Shown one piece after another: positions 11,714-22,639 of a stretch of DNA of 64,000 nt. How positions within the stretch are numbered: the first letter of the stretch is position 1; every line of letters begins with the position of its first letter. The stretch is from Kitagawia praeruptora. Its lineage: Eukaryota > Streptophyta > Magnoliopsida > Apiales > Apiaceae. The translations under genes and the position numbers were made by a program. The notes beneath the pieces are model-generated. The model was given only the letters and a program-made list of their open reading frames with translations. It ran no database searches and had not been told where the DNA came from. Location: positions 94,780,501-94,844,500 of the forward strand of contig CM075346.1 of assembly GCA_037693485.1 (NCBI GenBank), given 5' to 3'.

Positions 11714-13066
11714 TCTTATATATTAAATGATAACACAAAGGCAAAAAGTACCAAAAAAAATACCTATGAAATTACCATTTTGCCCCTATTTTTTAAAAAA
11801 TTTAAAAAATGTCGTTCTGTTATAATTAATGTAAAAATAGATAAATTTATGTTGCTCCTTGAACTGAACCCATAACTTCTAAGTACGAAGTTCATAACAT
11901 GATCTTTGTACTACTCTGATTTTTGTGGTTATTTTAAAAATATTATTAGATAAGTCACATGCTCTTTTATTTTTCTATTTCCCTTTTCTGTTTTTACCTT
12001 TTGAGTAAGTAAATTGTTGTATTTATTATTTATAGAAAATAAAACTAAGAATTTTACATAAATGTAACTCAGATTAGATAAAAAAAATTTGAATTTGTTA
12101 ACATCCGTCTCCTTGTAGATATAAGATATTAGATTACTGAAATCATAAATAGAATTAGATTTCACTGAAATAATAAAGTGTGATTACATTTTGGAAAATA
12201 TTATAATTGCATCATATTTAATTTTTAGATTTATAAAAATGTAATTATTTGAGTTAATTAGAGATTTTTGTTCGAATAATTATTTAGACTTTAAGTAATT
12301 TAAATATATAACTGAATTTGAGTTAAAAGTGACCTCTTTAAAATTTAGGATTTCAAAATGTACATAAATGAATAAGTCATTGATATTCGTGTAATCATAC
12401 GATTAAAACTTTTGGATTTTAAGTTGAACCTAAATTTAAAAAACTTAGATATTGGATATGAAATAGTAGACCAAAAATAGACATAACAGTTGAGGTTTAA
12501 AAGTGTATATAAATATATGTTTAAATATATATGTATGAAAAAAAGAACGAGACAATCACATGAATAATTTTTACGTAAAACTAAAAAATTTTGTTAATAT
12601 ATGACTCTACTCATAGTCATACATACATGACTATTTTTTACAAATATATTTTTATGATGTTAACATGACATGAGTTCACGTACGCCCATGTCACACGCGA
12701 AGAATAATGCTAAAATAATTATTAATATTATATTCAGTTGTTCAAATTGATAATGTTCAAATCAGGTCATCAAAATCTGAATTAATATGTACCAATTAAC
12801 CATAATAATGTTATTATTATCGTATAGATATTTATACAAATTTAAGGAAACCTAATCAAATTTTAAAATAATTGGTTCATAACAATTCAATATTATAAAT
12901 TGTTATCCAAATATAAGATAAAATAAAAATATTATCTTTTATCGTATTTCTAATTACAAATTCTTGTCAAAAAATTATAAAATTATTACAATATTTATAC
13001 AGTTTAATGCGAAAAATTATTTCAGTAATTATACAGGCCCGTGCCTCGCACGGGTTTTTACGCTAG
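11714..13066 (+). mobile_element. Helitron, second unit of the head-to-tail pair
   Basis: Starts TCTTATATATTAAATGATAAC, an equivalent of the first unit's start. Ends with the perfect hairpin CCCGTGC-ctc-GCACGGG, then a short spacer and CTAG at 13063-13066 followed by host T, the canonical Helitron 3' terminus. The body shares the same order of features as the first unit in diverged form (a caaaggcaaa stretch, tacccctatt-type run, and a tRNA-like relic). No coding. Confidence 0.65.
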
Positions 13067-13140
13067 TTAATCATAGTAATTCGTAAAGGAATCGAATAAT
13101 ACGGAGATGTAATAATATTTTTTTCCCCACAAAGGTCTAA

Positions 13141-15350
13141 TCTATACTACTATATAAATTCCGGAACATTAAAAGTTTTGGTACCTGTTTTTTGGTACCA
13201 ATTTTTTGGTACTTCGTGAATTTACTTATTTATCCTTTATTAAAAAGAAAAATAAATATTTGATATTTATACTTTTAAAACATCTATAATAAATAATAAC
13301 ATAATATAATTAATGGTAAGTAATCGATTGCCTTTTTTCACATTTACTTTTAATTGAAGATATTACCTTTTATAAACACCTAAAAACATCAATGTATCTT
13401 CCAATCAAAAATATATCCTTTCGAATTAAAACATGTTACCTTTTTAATTTAAAACTAATCTTCATTAATATTTTCTTTCGAATTAAAACACATTACTTTT
13501 TTAATTTAAAACTAATTTTACAATCATTAATTTATACCCGAAAATATCACACCATATTTTTCAATTGTTAATAAAATATATTAAAAATCTGCATACGTTG
13601 TTTATAATAAGAAAACATTAGTATAATCCGTAAACATGAGTATATTAAAATAATATTAAATTAAAATTAATTAATCTATACTATTATATAAATTCCGAAA
13701 CATTGAAAGTTTTGGTAACTGTTTTTTGGTACTAAGTGAATTTACTTATTTATCCTTCATTATAAAAACAAAATATGATATCTATACTATTAAAACTTCT
13801 AAAATAAATAATAACATAATATAAATTAATGGTAAGTAGTCAATTACCTTTTTTCGCATTTACTTTTAATTGAAGATATTACCTTTTATTAACTCCTAAA
13901 AACATCAATCGTATCATATCTTCCAATCATTAATATTTTCTTCCAAATTAAAACATGTTACCCTTTTAATTTAAAACTAATCTTATAATCATTAATATAT
14001 TAAAAGTCTGACTTCGAGTGGGTTTTTGATGGTTTTGATTACATATATGCATAGATTGGTGCATATAAAGATGTTGTTTATATGTATAGATTAATATAAT
14101 ATCATATTTTTCAATTATTAATAAATATATTAAAAATATGTATACGTTGTTTATAATAAGAAAACATTAATCGAAACTTTAAAAATTTTTAAACTTATTT
14201 TTTGCTATATGTTTCTTAGTATATCGTGAATTATTTAACCTTTATTATAAAGAAAAATATATACAATATCTACACTTTTTTTTTTGAAACAGCAATATCT
14301 ATACTATTAAAACACCTAAAATAAATAATAACATAATATAATTACGGTAATTAGTCGATTGTGTTTTTCACATTTACTTTTAGTTGAAGATATTACCTAT
14401 TATAAACACCTAAAAACATCAATCATATCATATCTTCCAATCATATCATATCTAGCAATAATTAATATATACAAAAAAATTTCACATCATATCTTCTAAT
14501 CATTAACAAAATATAATCTATACTATTATATAAATTCCGAAACATTAAAAGTTTTGGTACCTGTTTTTTGGTACTTAGTGAATTTACTTATTTATCCTTC
14601 ATTATAAAGAAACATAAATACACCTAAAATAAATAATAACATAATATAATTAATGGTAATTAGTCGAGATAATACCTTTAATAAACACCTAAAAACATCA
14701 ATCGTATCATATCTTTCCATCATTAATATTTTCTTTCAATTAAAACACGTTATAATTAATGATAATTAGTCGATTAAGATAATAAAATTAATGGCAATTA
14801 GTCGATTGCCTTTTTCACATTTACTTTTAGTTCAACATATTACCTTTTATAAACACCTAAAAACATAAATCGTATCATATCTTTCGATCATTAATTTTTT
14901 CTTTCAAAACACATTACCTTTTTAATTTAAAACAAATCTAAATTAATGGTAATTAGTCGATTACCTTTTTCATATTTACTTTTAGTTGAACATATTACTT
15001 TTTATAAACACCTAAAAACATCAAGCGTATCATCATATATTTCGATCATTTATATTTCCTTTATAATTAAAACATGTTACCTTTTTAATTTACAACAAAT
15101 TTTACAATCATTAATATATACCCGAAAATATCACATCATATTTTTCAATTATTAATAAAATATATTAAAAATCGTATACATTGTTTATAATAAGGAAATA
15201 TTAATATAATCTGTAAACATGAGTATACTAAATTATATTAATTAAAAATTTAAAAAAATTATTAAAAATAATGATTATAAAAAAACATAATTATAATATT
15301 AAATAAAATTTATAATATAATACAAGAAACTCGTGCATTGCACGGGTTAT
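13141..15350 (+). mobile_element. Second Helitron family, three nested or tandem 5' ends
   Basis: The start word TCTATACTA(C/T)TATATAAATTCC occurs at 13141, 13675 and 14517, each time after A and each followed by the same run (aaagttttggtacctg, then ttttttggtac). A stretch with cacctaaaaacatcaat recurs about six times (near 13377, 13888, 14408, 14687, 14855, 15010). One 3'-type hairpin, CTCGTGC-att-GCACGGG, is at about 15330-15346, without a clear CTAG. I read this as repeated insertion or rolling-circle concatenation of truncated units. No coding. Confidence 0.55.
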
Positions 15351-15402
15351 AAAAGATGTATAATGAAACAAAATGCAATGTATAATTTTTTTACTCAAAT
15401 TT

Positions 15403-15707
15403 GAGTAAAATGCAAAACGATGGCTGTAGTTTACACTGAATTGCAAAAAAGTGACCGAACTTTCAAATTTTCGTTTTAGTGGCCACACTTTGCTTTTTAT
15501 TTTTAAATTAGTGGCCGAATTTTTTTTTGATTTTTAAAATAAGTGGCCAAAATTGTTTTTGATTTCTAAAATAGTGGCCAAAATTATTTTTTAATTTTCA
15601 AAATAATACATGAAAAAAGATCGATAGCCACTAAAATGAAAATCTGAAAATTCGGCCATTTTTTTGCAATTCAGTGTAAACTACAGCCACCGTTTTGCAG
15701 TTTACTC
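15403..15707. mobile_element. Foldback MULE-like MITE, 305 bp
   Basis: About 80 bp at each end are inverted copies: the left begins GAGTAAAATGCAAAACGATG, and the right, read inverted, begins GAGTAAACTGCAAAACGGTG. The middle carries four short tandem units containing AGTGGCCA or AGTGGCCG. The flanks are CTCAAATTT and TATAAATTT, a plausible decayed 9-bp duplication as made by Mutator-like elements. Confidence 0.6.
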
Positions 15708-16117
15708 TATAAATTTTTATACTATTAGCAATCATGCATCTCATGAGAAGGGTATCGATTTTAAAAACGTTATTTAATTATATTTTAATATTAATAATTT
15801 CTTATCGTCAACATTATGTTCATACTATAATTGCTTCTTTTTATGTTTATGATTTTTTTTAAGATTGTTAAAAATTTTAGATATATACTAATGAGAATAT
15901 TTTTCAACTAATAATTCACATAAACTATTTTGAATTAAATTTGTAGCAAATTCTTTGTTAAGCTTTTTTTCATCATAACAATTTTTATAATACATAATAC
16001 GCAATTTTCAATTTAAAATACCAACTACCAAATAATTAATTCTGATTAACGATATTATCAAATATGCGATTTTAAAAAATATTTTCGTTCTGCGCATAGC
16101 GCGGTTTTTTTACCTAG
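15708..16117 (+). mobile_element. Helitron 3' terminal fragment
   Basis: Ends with a TGCGCATAGCGCGG hairpin-like stretch, a T-run and CTAG (16114-16117) followed by T, as Helitron 3' ends do. The matching 5' end is not identified; it may belong to one of the starts in the block to the left, split by the MITE at 15403. Confidence 0.45.
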
Positions 16118-16393
16118 TTAATTTTAAAACATTAGGTTTTTGTAAAACTCTAGATTTGTGATCTTATTTTTATATTATTTTCGCGGCTATACATAAAAAA
16201 ATCGCTCATAACAAAAGCAATTAATATGTTAAAATTAAAATACGGACATTATTCTGAATTAGATTAGAAAAAAACTACTTAACAAAAAAAAATCATGGGC
16301 ACAACTAGTTAAATTTTCTCCAAAAATGTACCAACAACTTTTAGACAACAAATTCCTCCAACGAAAAAATGTGTCAAATTGCTTAATCAATTT

Positions 16394-18438
16394 CTAAGAA
16401 AAACTGGTGACTTCTGTCTTGATCTTAACCTTTGCTTGTAGCAGTATCGTATCTTTCAAGCCGCTAGATTCTCTTGTAAGGTCACTCAGCAACATGAAAC
16501 GTGCACAACCCCAGTTTTTTGCTACACCGCTAGTGATAGATTCCATGGTACTATCAGTACTAAACCACGATTCCTTACCTGAAAGAAAATTTAATTTTTT
16601 TTAGATAATACGACAATTATAGCGTATTGTCTCAACAAATATGTGAATAGATGACAAAGTACTTGTATGTTGATGATGGCAATCTGATTTTTGATTCTTT
16701 ATCACCAGAGAGAACTCTGCTGATACTTTCTTCCAAGATGTAGGACTCTGAACCAACTGTATAAACAGAGATAAGCAGTCTTTGGCTCTGGAATCCCCGT
16801 TCGGATAAAGCAGTAAATTCCTTAATTGTCAAGTAGAACACAGAAAATGTCAGCAAAGGCCTTAACAAGTCAATGAGATACAAGGTGGTTTATAATAGTC
16901 CCCTGCGGATTTAAGAATTGTAATCATAATACAACTGACAGCATTCTAATTTACATGAGCCACTTAGTTTTGTATGCATAAATTCAATAACTTGCTAGCT
17001 AGATTGCGTTTTTAATTTTTAATTTTTCTTATAGCTCTAGCAAGTTCTTGTGACCGTTCATGAGTAGAGAATCATACTTACCACTTGCTTTGTCCAAATG
17101 TAAATTCTTCTGAATCAAGTTTTTCATGCTGCACTTTTTCTTTGCAAATTTTGGAGAACTCACAGATTTTCCAGTCGAAAGTGAATTCTTCAGGATCGTC
17201 AAATATCTTTATTGTCTCACCATTTCCAGTATTTTTAACTTCATGTACTTCGACCCCGAATACACAAGAGTCATCAATCAGATATCCATTTGTTGCAGCA
17301 TTGAAAGTGTCTAGTGATATTAGTCTGTCAAAACCAATTTCTTTCTTTGCCCGATGAAACCGTCGAATTTGATGCACAGGGTCATCTTCACACAGATACA
17401 CACAAATTACTTTGTAAGTCATGTTAATAGGCCAACAGATCAGAACAAGAACTCAATAAGAAATATGGCCTTTGGTATCTTCTCTTGACCTTAGTTAATC
17501 AAAAGAACACGCTAGTCTGTACATGTATATATCAGCATTTGCAGGTGCATAAATCTATGTCATGAGGCCACTAAATCAGTTAATGAAATATGTAAGTATA
17601 TTAAGTTTAGACCAAATTTTTAGGTGTACTCACAAGTCATAACATCACAAAGAAATAAAGAGGCTTAAAATACTTGCTAGACATAATTTTTGATACATAG
17701 ATACATAACATGATTCTGTACACACACACACCTTGGATGGTCAAGTATTGATCCCTATTGTGATCGAACACAAACATCTTGTAGGTTACATAAGCCTCCC
17801 AACCACGAGGGAGCGAGTCCGTTTTCTCTATGGCTAGATAAAGAGATATATGATCTCCGCCACCTCTATTTTTGTTTCCATTTGGGTAAATAATTAACCT
17901 CCTGCAAAAAAAAGGAAGAACAATAACAATGTACTTACTACTAATAAACTTGCACTGGTATGGAAAAAAATGTATTTTATGGTGGATGTGAATTCAAATA
18001 AGTAGAAAACTATTAAGAATAGTACCATGTATAACCGCCAGCATCAAACATAGATGACATATATCTTTCCCCTGAATTCACAAGCCTCGAGAACGATTCT
18101 ATTTTGATAGAAGTAATGCGCAGGCGGGACATCTCGGAGAAATCTTACAGCTCCTGTTAAAATCATTAGATGTACCCTTCTAAGAAATGTAATTCAAAAA
18201 ATTTCATATATATATAGATAATGATTTTTTTAAGCATAGTCTACTCTCTCCGCGTTTAGGACAGAAAAAATTTATATTCGTTTTGGCGGAAAGTTGGCTG
18301 CACCATAATTTTGAAGAGTGAACCTATCATGAAGAACAATGTGCATATATCAGAAGACACAAGTACAAATTGTGTTCATAATAACAAACCTTGATCCAAG
18401 TCACTAGGAACAGGATTGTATGTTCTTTCTTCTTCCAT
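16394..18438 (-). pseudogene. MATH-domain gene B, near-intact, one 1-nt frameshift
   Basis: Six exons with GT-AG borders: 18390-18438, 18026-18153, 17732-17901, 17082-17385, 16663-16820 and 16394-16578. Phases match unit C, except that exon 2 is 128 nt instead of 127-like. One extra base lies near 18108-18116 (gatagaagtaatg where A has gagagagtaatg), which brings a stop codon soon after. Without it the product would be about 330 aa with two MATH domains: YPNGN and SLYLAIEKTDSL in the first; FDRLISLDTFNAATNGYLID, LLLYPNGD, WGCARFMLLSDL and a stop after TSFS in the second. Plant MATH-only proteins act as protein-binding adaptors; the substrate is unknown. A sequencing error or a recent null allele would both explain the frameshift. 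Confidence 0.75.
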
Positions 18439-18921
18439 ATGTATTTACTCAAACACGTCACTCTGTAATGTCTTTCTGGAATTTATATATCGCGCGTTTT
18501 TCGTATAATTCTTTCAGTATCTCCCAAAGTTAACATGTGTACTAATAACTCTAGGATTAGGAGTTGCCTTCTGAATTGATTTTTTCCATTATTGCGGACC
18601 CAACCAATTCTTAAGCCTTTAGGACTATTGTACAAATTCTCTCAGGTTTAGATATCTGTAATCATACAAATTTGCTTTATGGAGGAATTGAAGTATTGAA
18701 GTTTTATATTATTTTTCACGATCCTACTTTAAAAAGTCGATCGTAACAAAAACAATTAATATGTAAAAATTAAAAACATTGACATTCATTTAAATTAAAT
18801 CAAAGAAAACTAATTAACAAAAAGATCATGGGCACAAGTAGTTGAATTTTCTCGAATAATGTCAAACCAAGAACTTTTTGACAACATATTCCTCCCCTGT
18901 GTCAAATTGGTATATCAGTTT

Positions 18922-20806
18922 CTAAGAAAAACTGGTGACTTCTGTCTTGATCTTAACCTTTGCTTGTAGCAGTATCCTATCTTTCACTATGAAGCCGCTA
19001 GATTCTCTTGTAAGGTCACTCAGCAACATGAAGTTTGTCCAACCCCAGGCTCTTGATACCCTGCAACCGCAGTTGGTAAACTTCGTGGTATCGGTACTGA
19101 ACCACGCTTCATTACCTGGAATATGTCATTTTGTTAGATAATTGGACAATTTTAGCACTTGGCTCATCTAAATTAGCATTGCTGTTTCAACATATATATA
19201 CTCATACTTGTATGTTCATGATGACCATCGGATTTTTGATTCTTTATCACCAGGGAGTACTCTGCTGACACTTTCTTCCCAGATTTAGGACCCTCAACCA
19301 ATTGTAGATACAAAGATAGGTAGTCTTTTCTTTTATCCCCATTTGGATAAAGCAGTAAATGCCTCAAGTGTTAAGTAGAACACAGAAAAAGTCAGCAAGG
19401 GCCTTAACAAGTCAACTAGATATAGGTGGTTATAGAGCCATCAAACAAAAAAAAAAACTCTGTATCATGTTATTACTTTTTGTTTTTATAGTTTTAACAT
19501 GTTCTTGTGATCGCACAGAAGGATAATTACATATCATATACTAGTTAAAGGTTTAGCTCTCCCACAGCATAGTGAGAAATTATCTTACTTACCACTTGCA
19601 TTCTCCACCTGTGAATTCCTCTGACTTCAGTCTATGAGAGTTAAGCTTTTCTTTGCAAATTTTGGAGAACTCACTTACTTTCCAGTCAAAAGTGAACTCT
19701 GTAGGATCCTCAAGGATCTTTACAATCTCACCATTTCCGCTATTTTTAACCTTATAAACTTCTACGCCAAACACACAAGAATCATCAACAAGATAACCAT
19801 TGGTTGCAGCATTAAAAGTCTCTAATGATATCAATCTGTCAAAACCACTTTCTTTCTTGGCCTGATGAAACCTTCGAGTTTGTTGCACTGCTGGGTCGTC
19901 TTCACAAAGAAGTATACACAAACTACTTAGACAGTCATGCCAGTACAAAGGACAGAATCACAATTTAAACTATGAGAAACAAGGCCTTGCTTAAATTAAC
20001 ACAAGATGCTTGCTTTCTTCATTTATGGCAACATATGAACATGTCACCAAATCAAATTCTAAAATCTGTTATTAGTCAAAAGTAAATTAAGCTTAGATTA
20101 AGTGTTTAACCATACAAAGCATCACTCAAAACAAGTAATAACAAGGAAACATCACATTCATGAAGTCGTTAACATAAACATGGAACAAACCTTGGATGGT
20201 CAAGTATTTGTCCTTGTTGTGATTATACACAAACATTTTGTAAGTAACATAAGCCTCCCAACCAAGAGGGAGGGAGTCCGTCTTCTCTACGGCTAAGTAG
20301 AGAGAGATATGCCCTCCACCACCTCTTTTTGCGTTTCCATTCGGGTATAGAACTAATTTCCTACGAACAAGTAGAATAACAATACAAATTTTAGTTCCTA
20401 TTACGTCCTCGTATGGAGAGAAGAAAATGTACTTTTGACATACAAGATTTAATCAGAATGTCGGGAAAAAAAATGAGGCTAGTACCATGTATAGCCGCTA
20501 GCATCAAACAAAGCTGATTCATATTTTTCCTTCCCTGCTAGCATCAAACAAAGCTTCGAAAAAGATTCTATTTTAACAGAGTAGTGAGCGGGAGGGGCAT
20601 CTCTTAGATATCTCACAACACCTGCTACAAGAATTCAAAAAATACACTTCTGAGGTTAATTTTTTTCTTAGAACATTACATATTAAGACGAAGGCTGATT
20701 TATATATATACCAAGACAGTGCATATAAAAAAATACGAAACGTTCGAAATAACAAACCTTGTTTGATGTTTTCTGGAACAGGATATAAGGTTCTTTCATC
20801 TTCCAT
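18922..20806 (-). CDS. Two-MATH-domain (TRAF-homology) protein, intact
   Basis: I splice six exons: 20758-20806, 20486-20621, 20191-20360, 19593-19899, 19208-19362 and 18922-19115, all GT-AG with consistent phases, giving 1011 nt (336 aa plus stop). It starts MEDERTLYPVPENIKQG. The first MATH domain spans roughly residues 17-160 (RYLRDAPPAHYSVKIESFSK, YPNGN, GHISLYLAVEKTDSL, GWEAYVTYKMFVYNHNKDKY, GFDRLISLETFNAATNGYLV). The second spans roughly 185-330 (LLLYPNGD, LSLYLQLVEGPKSGKKVSAE, WGWTNFMLLSDL, VKDRILLQAKVKI). There is no signal peptide, BTB domain or protease domain, so this is a MATH-only adaptor-type protein, likely cytosolic. Exon 2 contains a 19-bp direct duplication that adds three residues. 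The only unbroken member of the cluster here. Confidence 0.85.
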
Positions 20807-20823
20807 TTCTAATTTACTATAGA

Positions 20824-20844
20824 ACGTCACTCCACTATATATTT
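20824..20844 (-). promoter_or_regulatory. Compact promoter of MATH gene C: TATA box and TGACGT
   Basis: Upstream of the ATG (minus strand) lie AAATATATA (about 20836-20844) and, about 20 nt before the ATG, TGACGT (20824-20829), a bZIP/TGA-type core. Unit B has the same GAGTGACGT arrangement (TGACGT at 18455-18460, TATATAAA near 18483-18490), and D has GAGTGACAT. The implied 5' UTR is very short. Confidence 0.45.
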
Positions 20845-20977
20845 GTTAGTGGAATAAAAAACTAGGGTTAATGCCTAGGTATTGTATTGCTAGAGAATCA
20901 AGTTTTGAGAATGAGATCAGGCGGAAAGATTCTAGATTTGTAGGAGCCTTTTTCGTTGTACGATTAGGTATTTTGGA

Positions 20978-21585
20978 TAAGGCTGCACAACTTTCCGGTC
21001 TGGACCGGGTTTATCGGTCCAAGGACTGGACTGGATCGGACCGAATATAACCGGTCCGGTCTCCGGTCCATAAAATCAAAAAAATCCGATCTTCGGTCCG
21101 GTCCGGTCCGGTCCAAACCCTGAAAATACACGGTCCGGACCGGATCGGACCGGATTTTATGTATATATTTAATTTTACACTATTTTGTCTTTTAAATTAT
21201 ATAGTTTAATGATTAAATATTCACACATAACATATTTTAGTGATCCAAATTGGTAAATAAAAAATTTATGAAATAGTATATATAAACACTATAATATAAA
21301 TGATTAAATTTCATATTTCATACTATATATAATTTATAATTACGTTTACAAATTAATGTTACTTTACAAATAATATGACATTTACTTATTTTTAAATTTA
21401 AATTAACTTACCAAGTAATTCATATATCAATAAAGAATGAAAATTAAATTATAAAATTAATTTTTTTTTTATAAAATATAAACTAACCGGTCCGGTCCGG
21501 TCCCCGGTCCATGAATTCAATAAAATTCGGTCTTCGGTCTGGTCCGGGTCGGTCCGGTCCGGTTTTGGACCTTTGTGCAGCCCTA
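20978..21585. mobile_element. hAT-type nonautonomous element, 608 bp
   Basis: Ends TAAGGCTGCACAA and TTGTGCAGCCCTA are imperfect terminal inverted repeats, flanked by a perfect 8-bp duplication ATTTTGGA (20970-20977 and 21586-21593), as hAT transposases make. Both subterminal regions are packed with CCGGTCC/GGACCGG words; the middle is AT-rich and non-coding. Confidence 0.85.
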
Positions 21586-21593
21586 ATTTTGGA

Positions 21594-21870
21594 GGCTATG
21601 GTAGAATTATATCCTAATTTGACTATTATTTCCGAACTGTTATTTATCCTTAAATATTAATTACGAAATTAATATTTAATTAGGGTTTTGAGCCTCATTT
21701 ATAAGTCTTGTGTTTGGAACATGATCTAATTAATGCATCATTAATTAGATTTTTTGTACTTATTTTTAGCCCATATCAATATTTTTATTTTTATACTATA
21801 CACTGATTCTCTCAAGCTACACACTCATTTAACACTGTGTGTATGCTACCACTCTGTATATAATACATCA
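21594..21870. other. Intergenic DNA, nothing recognised
   Basis: AT-rich sequence between the hAT element and a poly(T) tract. No coding or terminal-repeat structure seen. Confidence 0.4.
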
Positions 21871-22361
21871 AGGTTTTTTTTTTTGTCAAAAATATATATT
21901 CACGTATATGAATTGTATCGAAATACAATAACCGACAAAATCGGAAAAAAGGTTTCTTTCACACAAAAAAGTTTATTATCTAACCGAAAGACACACATGT
22001 TGCCCCCGGACAATTAGACAATAGAACCTTTAAATCCGAAAAGAAAAACACCCAAAAGCTAAAAATACACAAAGCAAGACACAACAATAGAAGCAACTAA
22101 AAATATAATCAACACTCCAAAAAAGATTGTTGATCCAATCTTCAAGTGTCTCAAAACCGCCTGTCCACCAACTCTCCTAGCTTAACCACAATTTGTCACC
22201 ATCTTTACTTCAAAGAAACTTTCATTCCAAAAAAATATATCATGGCCGATCTTCAGAAGTCTCGATCCAATCAATAAGGACACAAAGGGAACAAAGAAGG
22301 GCCTCGTTAAAACCCACAAGAGTAAAACACTTTGGGAAAAAAACTCAAGTGGGAATCTCCT
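21871..22361 (-). mobile_element. Probable 5'-truncated retroposon (LINE-like 3' end)
   Basis: Read on the minus strand, this stretch ends in a poly(A) run (the T tract at about 21873-21884) and has the GT-rich style of a plant LINE 3' end. No clear target duplication was found, and the left boundary of MATH fragment E truncates it. Assignment is tentative; it could be an LTR-element remnant (a gggttttaacgaggc stretch on the minus strand is common in such tails). Confidence 0.3.
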
Positions 22362-22639
22362 TTACCCCTTTTTTTGTGTTGCCTTTTGGGTAGATAACTA
22401 ACCTCCTGTAAAGAATTAAAACAATGCCTGCCGTTATCGTACGTGATACTAGTATTTATGCCCGCCATTCTCGGCTTATAAGACTAGTAATAGACTATAG
22501 TCTATAGTTGCACTTGAAGGGTGGAAAACAATTATGAATATGATTTTAAATAATTAAAGAAATTACGAGAATAATACCATGTATAACTGTATTGATGACC
22601 CCTTGATGTATAACTGCCAACATCAAATGCAGCTGATTA
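22362..22639 (-). pseudogene. MATH fragment E (start of exon 3, intron, part of exon 2)
   Basis: Nearly identical to 42590-42867 in unit D, including the intron between exon 3 (starting 22405) and exon 2 (ending 22578). Homology is lost at about 22639, within exon 2, where the Athila-type DNA begins. It carries no start codon and no complete exon, so it is a duplicated scrap and not a gene. Confidence 0.75.

Noticed and set aside
17085..17357. 90-codon plus-strand frame opposite MATH exon 4 of unit B (and similar at 19634)
   Set aside because: Antisense shadow of the conserved exon; the minus-strand frame has splice sites and family motifs.
21871..22017. 87-codon frame at 21754-22017 as a small gene
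   Set aside because: It crosses a poly(T) tract that looks like the A-tail of a minus-strand retroposon.
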